DNA from: Sphingobium terrigena
GTDB taxonomy: Bacteria; Pseudomonadota; Alphaproteobacteria; Sphingomonadales; Sphingomonadaceae
Reading direction: 5' to 3'
NCBI RefSeq assembly: GCF_003591655.1
Contig: NZ_QVRA01000005.1
Location: 62,001-126,000 of the forward strand
Length of the DNA: 64,000 nt
The position numbers were made by a program, and so were the translations under genes. Positions 42,836 through 51,097 of the stretch are shown one piece after another (position 1 is the stretch's first letter; the number at the start of each line of letters is the position of its first letter). The notes below the pieces were generated by a model. That model did not search any database. It saw only the letters and a list, made by a program, of their open reading frames with translations, and was not told where the DNA came from.

Positions 42836-44335
42836 TCAGGCCGACGCATCCGAAAGCAGCTGATCGGTCGGCGCGGAGATGGACGGATTGCGGTCCTTGA
42901 TCGTCGCCCGCGCCGCGCGCACGCCCGCGCCATAATCGGGGTGGACCTGGTCGAACAGCTTGCACTGACGTTCCTCGATAAAGTCGGGGATATCGCCCAT
43001 GGCTGCGGCGATATTGGCGAACAGCCGGTCTTTCTCGCCCGCGTCGAACAGTTCGAACAAGGCGCGGGGCTGGCTGAAATCGTCATTCCCCTCCCTGTGG
43101 TTCCACCGGTCTGCATCGCCCGAAATCCGCAGCGGCGGCTCCAGGAATTTATTGTCCTCGACCGGTCCGCCAAAGCTGTTCGGCTCATAATAGGCCGCCG
43201 GGTTGGGGTTGTTGGGCGTGAAGCGCATCGCCCCGTCCTTGTGATAATGATGCACCGGGCATTTTGGGGCGTTGACCGGCAGCGCCTCATAATGGGTGCC
43301 GATGCGGTGACGATGTGCGTCGGCATAGGCGAAGATGCGCGCCTGGAGCATCTTGTCGGGCGAGAAGCCGATGCCCGGCACGATGTTGGACGGCGACATC
43401 GCCAGCTGCTCGATTTCCGCGAAATAATTGTCGGCGTTGCGGTTCAGCTCCATCACGCCAATGTCGATCGGGGGATAATCGGCGTGCGGCCACACCTTGG
43501 TCAGGTCGAACGGATTATAGGGCGTCTTGTCGGCGTCCAGTTCGGGCATGATCTGGACCTGCACCTTCCATTTGGGGAAGTCACCCTTTTCGATCGCCTC
43601 AAACAGATCCTCCTGCGTCGATTCGCGGGTGCGGCCCACGACCTGCGCCGCTTCCTCATTCGTCCAATGCTTGTGGCCCTGCATCGTCTTGAAGTGGAAC
43701 TTGACCCAGCACCGCTCATTGGCGTCGTTGATCAGGCTGAAGGTGTGGCTGCCATAGCCGTTGATGTGGCGCACATCGGTGGGTAGGCCGCGATCTGACA
43801 TCAGGATCGTCACCTGATGCAGCGATTCCGGACTGAGCGACCAGAAGTCCCACATGGCCGTGGGCGAGCGCAAATTGGTGCGCGGATGACGCTTTTGCGT
43901 GTGGATGAAATCGGGGAATTTCAGTGGATCGCGCACGAAAAAGACCGGCGTGTTGTTGCCGACCAGATCCCAATTGCCTTCGGGCGTGTAGAATTTCATG
44001 GCAAAGCCGCGCACGTCGCGCTCCGCATCCGCCGCGCCTGCTTCACCGGCAACGGTGGAGAAACGCAGGATCATCGGCGTCTGCGCGCCCGGTTGCAGCA
44101 CCTTCGCCTTGGTATAAGCGCTGATGTCGCCGGTGATGGTCAGCGTGCCATGCGCGCCCCAGCCCTTGGCATGGACGACGCGCTCAGGGATGCGTTCACG
44201 ATTCTGGTGGGCCAGCTTTTCGAGCAGCTGATAATCCTGGAGCAGCAGCGGGCCGCGCGGGCCAGCGCTCAGGCTGTTCTGATTGTCGGCGATCGGCGCA
44301 CCGCCGCTGGTCGTCATGATGGGCTTGTCGGCCAT
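42836..44335 (-). CDS. Catalase (monofunctional heme, small-subunit clade)
   Basis: Decomposes hydrogen peroxide. The 499 residues contain the catalytic His region [12 protein letters not shown], the Asn in [19 protein letters not shown]-type loops and the proximal heme Tyr in [12 protein letters not shown]. Length and sequence fit the small-subunit (clade 3) catalases. The start has GAGGAG upstream. A GGAAC in the leader, about 50 nt before the ATG, resembles the -35 of general-stress promoters but lacks the matching -10. Confidence 0.96.
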   Translation of the reverse strand: MADKPIMTTSGGAPIADNQNSLSAGPRGPLLLQDYQLLEKLAHQNRERIPERVVHAKGWGAHGTLTITGDISAYTKAKVLQPGAQTPMILRFSTVAGEAGAADAERDVRGFAMKFYTPEGNWDLVGNNTPVFFVRDPLKFPDFIHTQKRHPRTNLRSPTAMWDFWSLSPESLHQVTILMSDRGLPTDVRHINGYGSHTFSLINDANERCWVKFHFKTMQGHKHWTNEEAAQVVGRTRESTQEDLFEAIEKGDFPKWKVQVQIMPELDADKTPYNPFDLTKVWPHADYPPIDIGVMELNRNADNYFAEIEQLAMSPSNIVPGIGFSPDKMLQARIFAYADAHRHRIGTHYEALPVNAPKCPVHHYHKDGAMRFTPNNPNPAAYYEPNSFGGPVEDNKFLEPPLRISGDADRWNHREGNDDFSQPRALFELFDAGEKDRLFANIAAAMGDIPDFIEERQCKLFDQVHPDYGAGVRAARATIKDRNPSISAPTDQLLSDASA

Positions 44336-44451
44336 GATCTTGCTCCTCGTCTAGCGAATGGAGAAAGGATAAGCCGCCTTCAAGTTCCGGTGAAATTAAT
44401 TAAAACGTGCTGACTGATCGAATTTTACGGTAAATCCGATAATGGCCGCAA

Positions 44452-44826
44452 TCAGGCCTTTTCCAGCGTGCATTGCAGCGGATGCTGGTTCTGCCGGGCG
44501 AAATCCATCACCTGATTGACCTTGGTCTCCGCAACTTCATAGCTGAAAATACCGCATACGCCGACGCCGCGCTGGTGGACATGCAGCATCACGCGAGTCG
44601 CCTGCTCCATATCCATGCGGAAAAATTGCTGGAGGACATGCACGACGAATTCCATCGGCGTGTAATCGTCATTGAGCATCAGCACCTTGTAGAGCGACGG
44701 CTTTTTCGTGCGGGTGCGGGTGCGCGTGGCAATGCCGACGCTGGGACCGGTGCCATCGCCCGGATCGTCGCGATCCTCCCCCGCCATCGTCACGGGGATC
44801 ATCGATGCTGTCAAAATGCTGGTCAT
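44452..44826 (-). CDS. clpS: ATP-dependent Clp protease adaptor ClpS
   Basis: N-end-rule adaptor that hands substrates to ClpAP. The 124 residues end in the ClpS core: [18 protein letters not shown], then [11 protein letters not shown] and the closing [16 protein letters not shown]. The N-terminal 40 residues are disordered and basic. The start is uncertain (ATG at 44826, 44802 or 44787), none with a clear ribosome-binding site. No clpA lies within the window. Confidence 0.93.
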   Translation of the reverse strand: MTSILTASMIPVTMAGEDRDDPGDGTGPSVGIATRTRTRTKKPSLYKVLMLNDDYTPMEFVVHVLQQFFRMDMEQATRVMLHVHQRGVGVCGIFSYEVAETKVNQVMDFARQNQHPLQCTLEKA

Positions 44827-44914
44827 GATGGGCGAGAATATGGCGATTTGTCATCGCATGGCAAGGGGTCCACAGGGACATGCGCCTGTGGTAACCATCT
44901 ATTTTGCAGACAGC

Positions 44915-44949
44915 AAAAGGGCGCGCCCTCCGATATGGAGAGCGCGCCC
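44915..44949 (-). terminator. Phasin gene terminator
   Basis: GGGCGCGC at 44942-44949 (minus strand) pairs with GCGCGCCC at 44919-44926, followed by four T residues. It lies just after the phasin stop. Confidence 0.75.
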
Positions 44950-44971
44950 CTGATGCCATGCGTCCGGTCGC

Positions 44972-45838
44972 TTAGGCAGCGAGCGACTTCACCTTGTCGG
45001 TGACCAGGGTCACGCGGGCGGTCAGCGGGCTGGCGACGTCACCGGCCAGCTTCATCATCGCTTCGCTGCTCTTGGCGGCTTCCTTGGTGAAATCATCAAA
45101 GCTGCTCGAAAACAGCTGGCTCTGCAGCTGGAAAAATTCGGTCGGCGTCTTGATGGTCGAGAAGGTCTTGAACGAGGCAGTCGCCTTCTCAAAACTCTTG
45201 CGGCTATAATCGACCGCTTCCTGGCCCAGCGTTTCCATGCCCTTGGCAGCGATCTTGCCGGATTCGACCAGCGCTTCGACATTGCCCTTGGCGATGTCGC
45301 TAAATTCTTCGATCGCCTTGGTCGACTTTTCGACGCTGACCTTGGCCTTTTCGTTCAGGTCGGCATAGACGGTTTCCAGCTTCGCCTTGGCGTCTTCAGC
45401 GAACTTCTTGCCGGTTTCGATTACGTCGTTCATCGTCTTGGTTCCTTCTATGGCGGACAGCGTCTTGATTGCGAACGGTTCGGCCTGCTTGGGCAGGCTC
45501 TTGATCATTTCGGGTTCGGCCGGGGCTTCCGGCGGCAAGGCGGCCACCGGCTCTTCGACAACGGGTTCGGGCGCTGCGACCGGTGCAGCTTCCGCGACCG
45601 GTTCGGACAGCAATTCAGGCTCTGGCGGCGCGTCGACGGCGGTGGTCGCTGCCACGATCGCGGACGGATTGGCATCGATCGCCTTGACGCTCGATGCCGT
45701 CGCCTTGCGCGCGGCTGGCTTCTTGGGAGCAGGCGCTATTGCCGCTTCAGCAGCCTTGAGCGCTTCGCTGGCCGACAAGGTCGTCGATGCGCTTTTGGCG
45801 CGCGGGGCGCTGCGTCCGGTCTTGGGTGTTACGGCCAT
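44972..45838 (-). CDS. phaP: Phasin family protein
   Basis: A PHA-granule coat protein. The 288 residues have an Ala/Pro/Glu-rich N-terminal third (about 20-115), then a helical phasin domain (about 140-260) with the typical NDVIETGKKFAEDAKAKLE start and FFQLQSQLFSSSFDDF. The ATG at 45838 has GGAG 8 nt upstream. It lies downstream of the PHA synthase gene on the same strand, with a palindromic operator-like region between. The long N-terminal extension is larger than in classic 20-kDa phasins. Confidence 0.92.
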   Translation of the reverse strand: MAVTPKTGRSAPRAKSASTTLSASEALKAAEAAIAPAPKKPAARKATASSVKAIDANPSAIVAATTAVDAPPEPELLSEPVAEAAPVAAPEPVVEEPVAALPPEAPAEPEMIKSLPKQAEPFAIKTLSAIEGTKTMNDVIETGKKFAEDAKAKLETVYADLNEKAKVSVEKSTKAIEEFSDIAKGNVEALVESGKIAAKGMETLGQEAVDYSRKSFEKATASFKTFSTIKTPTEFFQLQSQLFSSSFDDFTKEAAKSSEAMMKLAGDVASPLTARVTLVTDKVKSLAA

Positions 45839-45852
45839 GGACTTTTCTCCAT

Positions 45853-45915
45853 TTGTTGCAGTGCACAATAATCATTTCGCAAGATGATTGCAAGACTTAT
45901 TGTGCAGTGCAACAA
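45853..45915. promoter_or_regulatory. Palindromic operator region upstream of the phasin gene
   Basis: TTGTTGCAGTGCACAATAA at 45853-45871 is matched, with one mismatch, by the inverted copy TTATTGTGCAGTGCAACAA at 45897-45915. Each arm holds a TGCAGTGCA core. PHA regulators of the PhaR type bind TGC/GCA-rich sites near phasin genes, so these are candidate sites. An inner ATCATT/GATGAT-like pair lies between. The phaR gene itself is not in the window. Confidence 0.6.
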
Positions 45916-45967
45916 AACCGTCATCCTGTCCGACGGCGGAGGGACGCAAGGGCTGGAAAAAGCGGGA

Positions 45968-47713
45968 TTAACGCCCCTTTACGTAGCGCCCCGGCGCGTC
46001 CTCTATCGCTTTGAGCCGCCCTTTGCCAGGCTGGCGCGCGCCTTTGGCCGGGACAGTATGCGGGTCGAGTCGCTCGATCCAGGCGCGCCAGTCGGGCCAC
46101 CAGCTGCCCTTGGTTTCCTGCGCTGCGGCAAGGAAGGCATCGAGCGTCGGCTGGCTGTCGTCGCAGGCCCAATACTGATATTTCTGCGCGACCGGGGGAT
46201 TGATGACCCCGGCAATATGCCCGGACCCGGCGAGCAGGAAGCGGATCGGCCCGGACAGATTCTCGGTCAGTTTCCACACACTTTCCAGCGGCGCGATATG
46301 GTCCTCCTTGCCCGCCTGCACATAGGCAGGGGTCATGATTTTTTTGAGATCGATCGGCGTGCCGTCGATCGTGATGGCACCGGGGACAACCAGCAGATTG
46401 TCGCGATAGAGCTGGGTCAGATAATCTTTGTGCCAGCGCGCGGGCAGATTGGTGGTGTCGCCATTCCAGTAGAGCAGGTCGAACGGCGGGTAATCCTGCC
46501 CCAGCAGGTAATTATTGACGACATAGGACCAGATCAGGTCTCGCCCGCGCAACAGATTGAAGGTGAGCGCCATATAGCGCCCGTCCAGAAACCCTTGCGA
46601 TGACAGCTGGTCGACCAGCTTCATCTGTTCATCGTCGATGAACAGGGTCAGGTCGCCCGCCTTGGTGAAATCGACCTGGGCGGTGAAGAAGGTCGCGCTT
46701 GCGACCTTGTCCCCCTCCCCCCGCGCGGCCAGCAGCGCCAGCGTCGCCGCCAGCGTGGTGCCCGCGACGCAATAGCCGATCGTGTGGACGCTGGGCACCT
46801 TGAGCAGATCGCGCACCGTGTCGATCGCGTCGATCTGGCCGCGCAGGATATAATCGTCCCAGATCAAATCCTTCATCGACGCATCGGCGGACTTCCACGA
46901 CACCAGAAACACGCTGATCCCCTGATCCACCGCCCATTTGACGAAGCTTTTTTGTGGGGACAGGTCGAGAATATAGAAACGGTTGATCCACGGCGGGAAG
47001 ATAATGAGCGGGGTGGCCAATACGTCCGGCGTGGATGGCGCATAATGGATGAGCTGGTAGAGCGGGGTTTCGTGGATCACCTTGCCCGGCGTCGCGGCGA
47101 TATTGCGACCCAACTCGAACTGGGTGCCGTCGGTGTGGGTCAGCTGGCCCTTTTCCAGATCGGCCAACATATGCTGCAAACCCTTGACCAGATTTTCGCC
47201 GCCGCTCTGGATCGTCTTTTCCACCACGGTGGGGTTGGTCAGCGGGAAATTGGAGGGCGAGAACGCATCGAGCATCCCGCTGGTCGCAAAGCGCAGCTTG
47301 GCCTTCTGCTTGGGGTCCACGCCATCGACCGCATCGGCCAGCTGCAGCATATAGTCCGAAACGAGCAGATAGCTTTGCCGGATCAGGTCGTAAAAGGGGT
47401 GCTGGGTCCAGGCGGGATCGGCAAAGCGCCGGTCCTTGGCAGCCGCCGGGCTGTTTGCCGGGGCCGGTTCGGGATGGTCGCGGAACATGCCGCCCGAATC
47501 GAGGAAACGCTGCCACATCGCCAGCCCTTCGTCGGCAAAACTCGTCTGGATGCGCGCCACCGCTTCAGGCGAGAAAGGCAGGGTCTGGCCCGCTGCCCCC
47601 GCCGCCTGCTCCAGCATCAGTTGCTGGGCCTGGCCTATCGCATGGGTCCATTGCTGCATCTGTTCGAGCGTGGGCAGATGCGGCTCCATGATGTCGGCTT
47701 TATCCATGGCCAC
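45968..47713 (-). CDS. phaC: Class I poly(3-hydroxyalkanoate) synthase
   Basis: Polymerises hydroxyacyl-CoA into storage polyester. The 581 residues hold an N-terminal domain and an alpha/beta hydrolase core. The lipase-like box is GYCVAG with nucleophile C315; the catalytic Asp is in GKEDHIAP and the His in GSGHIAG. The start is GTG at 47713, since AGGAGG is about 6 nt before it; an ATG two codons later is further away. Thiolase and reductase genes are not in the window. Confidence 0.95.
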   Translation of the reverse strand: MAMDKADIMEPHLPTLEQMQQWTHAIGQAQQLMLEQAAGAAGQTLPFSPEAVARIQTSFADEGLAMWQRFLDSGGMFRDHPEPAPANSPAAAKDRRFADPAWTQHPFYDLIRQSYLLVSDYMLQLADAVDGVDPKQKAKLRFATSGMLDAFSPSNFPLTNPTVVEKTIQSGGENLVKGLQHMLADLEKGQLTHTDGTQFELGRNIAATPGKVIHETPLYQLIHYAPSTPDVLATPLIIFPPWINRFYILDLSPQKSFVKWAVDQGISVFLVSWKSADASMKDLIWDDYILRGQIDAIDTVRDLLKVPSVHTIGYCVAGTTLAATLALLAARGEGDKVASATFFTAQVDFTKAGDLTLFIDDEQMKLVDQLSSQGFLDGRYMALTFNLLRGRDLIWSYVVNNYLLGQDYPPFDLLYWNGDTTNLPARWHKDYLTQLYRDNLLVVPGAITIDGTPIDLKKIMTPAYVQAGKEDHIAPLESVWKLTENLSGPIRFLLAGSGHIAGVINPPVAQKYQYWACDDSQPTLDAFLAAAQETKGSWWPDWRAWIERLDPHTVPAKGARQPGKGRLKAIEDAPGRYVKGR

Positions 47714-47849
47714 CCTGCTCCTCCTGGCATCGTTTCTGTGCGCCGCTTTCTCTGGCGCGTCGCCATCGGGCCGGTTATAGCCAGAGTGTGACGCGGCAAC
47801 GGCGCGTCGCGCACTATTCCTTACCTAGAGCTTTCAGGAAAGCCTTATA

Positions 47850-49058
47850 ATGTCCGAAGAATTCTATCGCATGAAGCGCCTGCCCCCCTATGTCATCGCG
47901 GAAGTCAACGCGATGCGGGCCGCCGCGCGTGCGGCGGGAGAGGATATTATCGATCTGGGCATGGGCAATCCCGACCTGCCGCCGCCGCCGCATGTCATCG
48001 ACAAGCTGATCGAGGTGGCGCGCAAGCCCGACGCCCATGGCTATTCCCAATCGAAGGGGATTCCGGGGCTTCGCAAGGCGCAGGCCAATTATTATGGCCG
48101 CCGCTTCGGTGTCGATGTCGACCCGGAAACCGAAGTCGTCGTGACCATGGGGTCCAAGGAAGGCCTCGCGAGCCTGGCCACCGCGATCACCGCGCCGGGC
48201 GATGTCGTGCTGGCCCCCAACCCCAGCTACCCGATTCATATGTTCGGCTTCATATTGGCAGGCGCGACCATCCGGTCGGTGCCGACGACGCCGGACGACA
48301 ATTATTTCCGTTCGCTCGACCGCGCCATGGCCTTCACCGTGCCGCGCCCGTCGATCCTGGTGGTCAATTATCCGTCCAACCCGACCGCCGAGACGGTCGA
48401 TCTGGCCTTTTACGAGCGGCTGGTCGCCTGGGCGAAGGAGAATAAGGTCTGGGTCCTGAGCGACCTTGCCTATTCCGAGCTTTATTATGACGGCAACCCG
48501 ACCCCCTCCATCTTGCAGGTGCCGGGCGCGAAGGATATTGCGATCGAGTTCACCTCGCTCAGCAAGACCTATTCGATGGCGGGCTGGCGGATCGGCTTTG
48601 CGGTCGGCAACAAGCAGCTGATCGCGGCGATGAGCCGGGTGAAATCCTATCTGGATTATGGCGCGTTCACGCCGATACAGGCTGCCGCCTGCGCAGCGCT
48701 CAACGGCCCGCAGGATATCGTGCAGAAGAACCGCGAACTCTATCACAAGCGCCGCGACGTACTGGTCGAAAGCTTCGGTCGCGCCGGATGGGACATTCCC
48801 GCCCCGCCCGCGTCCATGTTCGCCTGGGCACCGTTGCCGCCTGCGCTCAAGGAGATGGGCAGCCTGGAATTTTCCAAGCAATTGCTGACCCATGCCAAGG
48901 TCGCGGTCGCGCCGGGCGTGGGCTATGGCGAGGATGGCGAAGGCTATGTCCGCATCGCCATGGTGGAGAATGAACAGCGGCTGCGGCAGGCAGCGCGCAA
49001 CATCAGATCCTATCTCAAGTCGATGGGCGTCAACACGCCGGCCAAGGGCGCGGCCTGA
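47850..49058 (+). CDS. alaC: Class I/II aminotransferase, AlaC-like
   Basis: A 402-residue PLP enzyme. The N-terminal MKRLPPYVIAEVNAMRAAARAAG and IDLGMGNPDLPPP and the PLP lysine motif SLSKTYSMAGWRIGF match the AlaC (YfdZ) group of alanine/glutamate-pyruvate transaminases; the family is also annotated as LL-diaminopimelate aminotransferase. Substrate cannot be settled by reading. It is divergent from phaC. Confidence 0.88.
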   Translation: MSEEFYRMKRLPPYVIAEVNAMRAAARAAGEDIIDLGMGNPDLPPPPHVIDKLIEVARKPDAHGYSQSKGIPGLRKAQANYYGRRFGVDVDPETEVVVTMGSKEGLASLATAITAPGDVVLAPNPSYPIHMFGFILAGATIRSVPTTPDDNYFRSLDRAMAFTVPRPSILVVNYPSNPTAETVDLAFYERLVAWAKENKVWVLSDLAYSELYYDGNPTPSILQVPGAKDIAIEFTSLSKTYSMAGWRIGFAVGNKQLIAAMSRVKSYLDYGAFTPIQAAACAALNGPQDIVQKNRELYHKRRDVLVESFGRAGWDIPAPPASMFAWAPLPPALKEMGSLEFSKQLLTHAKVAVAPGVGYGEDGEGYVRIAMVENEQRLRQAARNIRSYLKSMGVNTPAKGAA

Positions 49059-49194
49059 GCCAAAAGACTATCCTGCGTTAAAAGCGCTGCGTGTTCGTTG
49101 CGATGAGGCGCGTCCTTTGGGCCACCGCCGCTTGTGATCCCCTTGCCCCGCCAGCCACAATGAAGGATAGCTGCCTCGTAAGAGGTGCCGCGCG

Positions 49195-49677
49195 ATGATC
49201 CCCCTGCCACAAGTCTCTCAGGTCGCGCAGACCATCCAGCTGGCGCTCGCGCCGGTGTTCCTGCTCGCGGGGATCGGTGCGTTCCTGAATGTCTGCGTCA
49301 GTCGGCTGGCGCGGATCATCGACCGGGCGCGGACGGTGGAGGCGGCAATCCTGACCACGCGGGGGCGCGAGCATGACCGGCTGGTCCATGAAATCCGCGT
49401 CCTCGACCAACGGATGAGCGTGGTCAATATCGCGATCTTCCTATCGGTCGCGTCGGCCTGCGCCGTCTGTCTGGTCGTCATCCTGCTGTTTGCGGGCAAT
49501 TTGTTCGACGCGCATTTGGGGACGGCGATCGCGGTGCTGTTCAGTCTGGCGATGCTGTTGCAGGCGGGCGGCTTTGCGACCTTCATTCAGGAAATCCGGC
49601 TGGGGTCCAAGATCATCCACGTCCGCAACGAAGTCTTGTATCACAAGGTCGAGACGGAAGAGCCGGACGCCGAATGA
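49195..49677 (+). CDS. DUF2721 membrane protein
   Basis: A 160-residue protein with an N-terminal helix (LALAPVFLLAGIGAFLNVCVSRLARIIDRAR), a charged coiled middle and two further membrane segments (about 78-100, 105-125). This pattern is DUF2721; function unknown. The stop overlaps the next start (ATGA), so it is coupled with the 2Fe-2S protein. Confidence 0.85.
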   Translation: MIPLPQVSQVAQTIQLALAPVFLLAGIGAFLNVCVSRLARIIDRARTVEAAILTTRGREHDRLVHEIRVLDQRMSVVNIAIFLSVASACAVCLVVILLFAGNLFDAHLGTAIAVLFSLAMLLQAGGFATFIQEIRLGSKIIHVRNEVLYHKVETEEPDAE

Positions 49678-50243
49678 CCCGCTTCACCGTCAACGACCGG
49701 CCGGTGCAATATCGCATGGACCCGGACACGCCTTTGCTGTGGGCGCTGCGCGATGCGTCGAACCTGACCGGCACCAAATATGGCTGCGGCACGGGCGACT
49801 GCGGTGCCTGCACGGTGGACATAGACGGGGAAGCAGTGCGGTCCTGCCAGGTGACGATCGGCAAGACCGAGGGGCGTTTCGTCACCACGATCGAAGCGCT
49901 GTCGCCCGATCGCGGCCATCCGGTGCAACAGGCGTTCGCCGCCGACAATGTGTCGCAATGCGGCTATTGCATCCCCGGCATGATCATGGCCGCGTCGGTG
50001 CTGCTGCGCCGGACCAACGATCCAAGCGACGCAGAGATTGACGCGGCGATCACCAATATCTGCCGCTGCGGCATCTATCCCCGGCTGCGCGGCGCGATCC
50101 GCCGGGCGGGACGGATCATGCGGGGCGAGGATACGGGTGTTGGGGAACAGGGGGCCGCCGCCCCGCCGCCGGGCATTACGCCGGAGGATGCCGCCCGCAC
50201 CGTCCCGGCGCTGGGCAGGCCTGCGCCTCAACCGAAGCGATAG
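49674..50243 (+). CDS. (2Fe-2S)-binding subunit of a xanthine-dehydrogenase-type enzyme
   Basis: A 189-residue small subunit. The plant-type cluster ligands are C38, C43, C46 and C58; the second cluster uses C96, C99, C130 and C132 in the CxxC...CRCG pattern. It resembles IorA/isoquinoline 1-oxidoreductase or aldehyde oxidase small subunits. The tail after residue 150 is a Pro-rich extension. The large molybdopterin subunit that normally follows is absent; instead the convergent dioxygenase overlaps its end by 16 nt. Confidence 0.9.
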   Translation: MTRFTVNDRPVQYRMDPDTPLLWALRDASNLTGTKYGCGTGDCGACTVDIDGEAVRSCQVTIGKTEGRFVTTIEALSPDRGHPVQQAFAADNVSQCGYCIPGMIMAASVLLRRTNDPSDAEIDAAITNICRCGIYPRLRGAIRRAGRIMRGEDTGVGEQGAAAPPPGITPEDAARTVPALGRPAPQPKR

Positions 50244-51037
50244 CCCGACACGGCCCAGCCTATCACCATGCTGTGATGATCGCGCACCGCCGGATCATCG
50301 CCGCCCGCCCCTAGTGCCACCATCAGCGGCAAAAGATGCTCCTCACGCGGATGGGCGAAATGGGCGTTAGGCAGGCTGTCCCAGGCGATGACGCGCTCCG
50401 CGCGGCGGGCCGGATCAGGATCGGTCACCGCGGCCGTCAGCGCATCGTCCCACGCTTGCGACGGCGCGGTCGCCTGCGCCCCGCGCACGCGCAAGTTGTG
50501 AAAGCTCATGCCCGATCCGACGATCAGAACGCCTTCGTCGCGCAACACGGAGAGCGCGCGCCCGGCGGCGATATGGGCAGCGGGGTCGAGATCGTGGCGC
50601 AGCGACAGCTGGACCAGCGGGATGTCGGCATCCGGCAGCGCGACCTTCATCGGGATGAACACGCCATGGTCCCAGCCGCGCGCCACCTCCTGCGCGGTCG
50701 CAAAGCCTGCTCCGGCAAGCAGCGTCGCAACGCGCGCGGCCAGATTTGGCGCGCCCGGCGCGTCCCAGCGCAGCGTGTAGGTGTGCGGGGGGAAGCCATA
50801 ATAGTCGAACAGAAGCGGGGGTTGCTCGCCGACATGGACGGTGAAAGCCGCCTCCTCCCAATGGCCCGACACCAGCAGGATGGCGCGGGGGCGTTCGGGC
50901 AGGCTGGCGATCAGCCCGGCCAGATAGTCCTGCATCGGCTGCCACATCGGATCGCTATGCGGATGGCCGGGATCGGCGGGGTCCATGAAGAAGCAGGGAC
51001 CGCCGCCATGGGGGATGAAGAGGCTGGGCTGAGTCAT
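50228..51037 (-). CDS. LigB-type extradiol dioxygenase (DODA/YgiD-like)
   Basis: A 269-residue class III extradiol dioxygenase of the 4,5-DOPA dioxygenase (YgiD) group. Metal-ligand and catalytic histidines sit in IPHGGGP, SGHWEE, RGWDHGVFIPM and GMSFHN. It would open catechol rings; the physiological substrate is unknown. I start at the ATG at 51037. Its end overlaps the 2Fe-2S gene. Confidence 0.9.
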   Translation of the reverse strand: MTQPSLFIPHGGGPCFFMDPADPGHPHSDPMWQPMQDYLAGLIASLPERPRAILLVSGHWEEAAFTVHVGEQPPLLFDYYGFPPHTYTLRWDAPGAPNLAARVATLLAGAGFATAQEVARGWDHGVFIPMKVALPDADIPLVQLSLRHDLDPAAHIAAGRALSVLRDEGVLIVGSGMSFHNLRVRGAQATAPSQAWDDALTAAVTDPDPARRAERVIAWDSLPNAHFAHPREEHLLPLMVALGAGGDDPAVRDHHSMVIGWAVSGYRFG

Positions 51038-51097
51038 GCCCAGCACATTGGCGCGCGGGATAGCAACCGCAACGGGCAAGCACGAAACATTCCGTTT

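Noticed and set aside
44336..44451. GGAAC upstream of catalase as a general-stress (EcfG) promoter
   Set aside because: No CGTT-like -10 at 16-17 bp; it could be chance.
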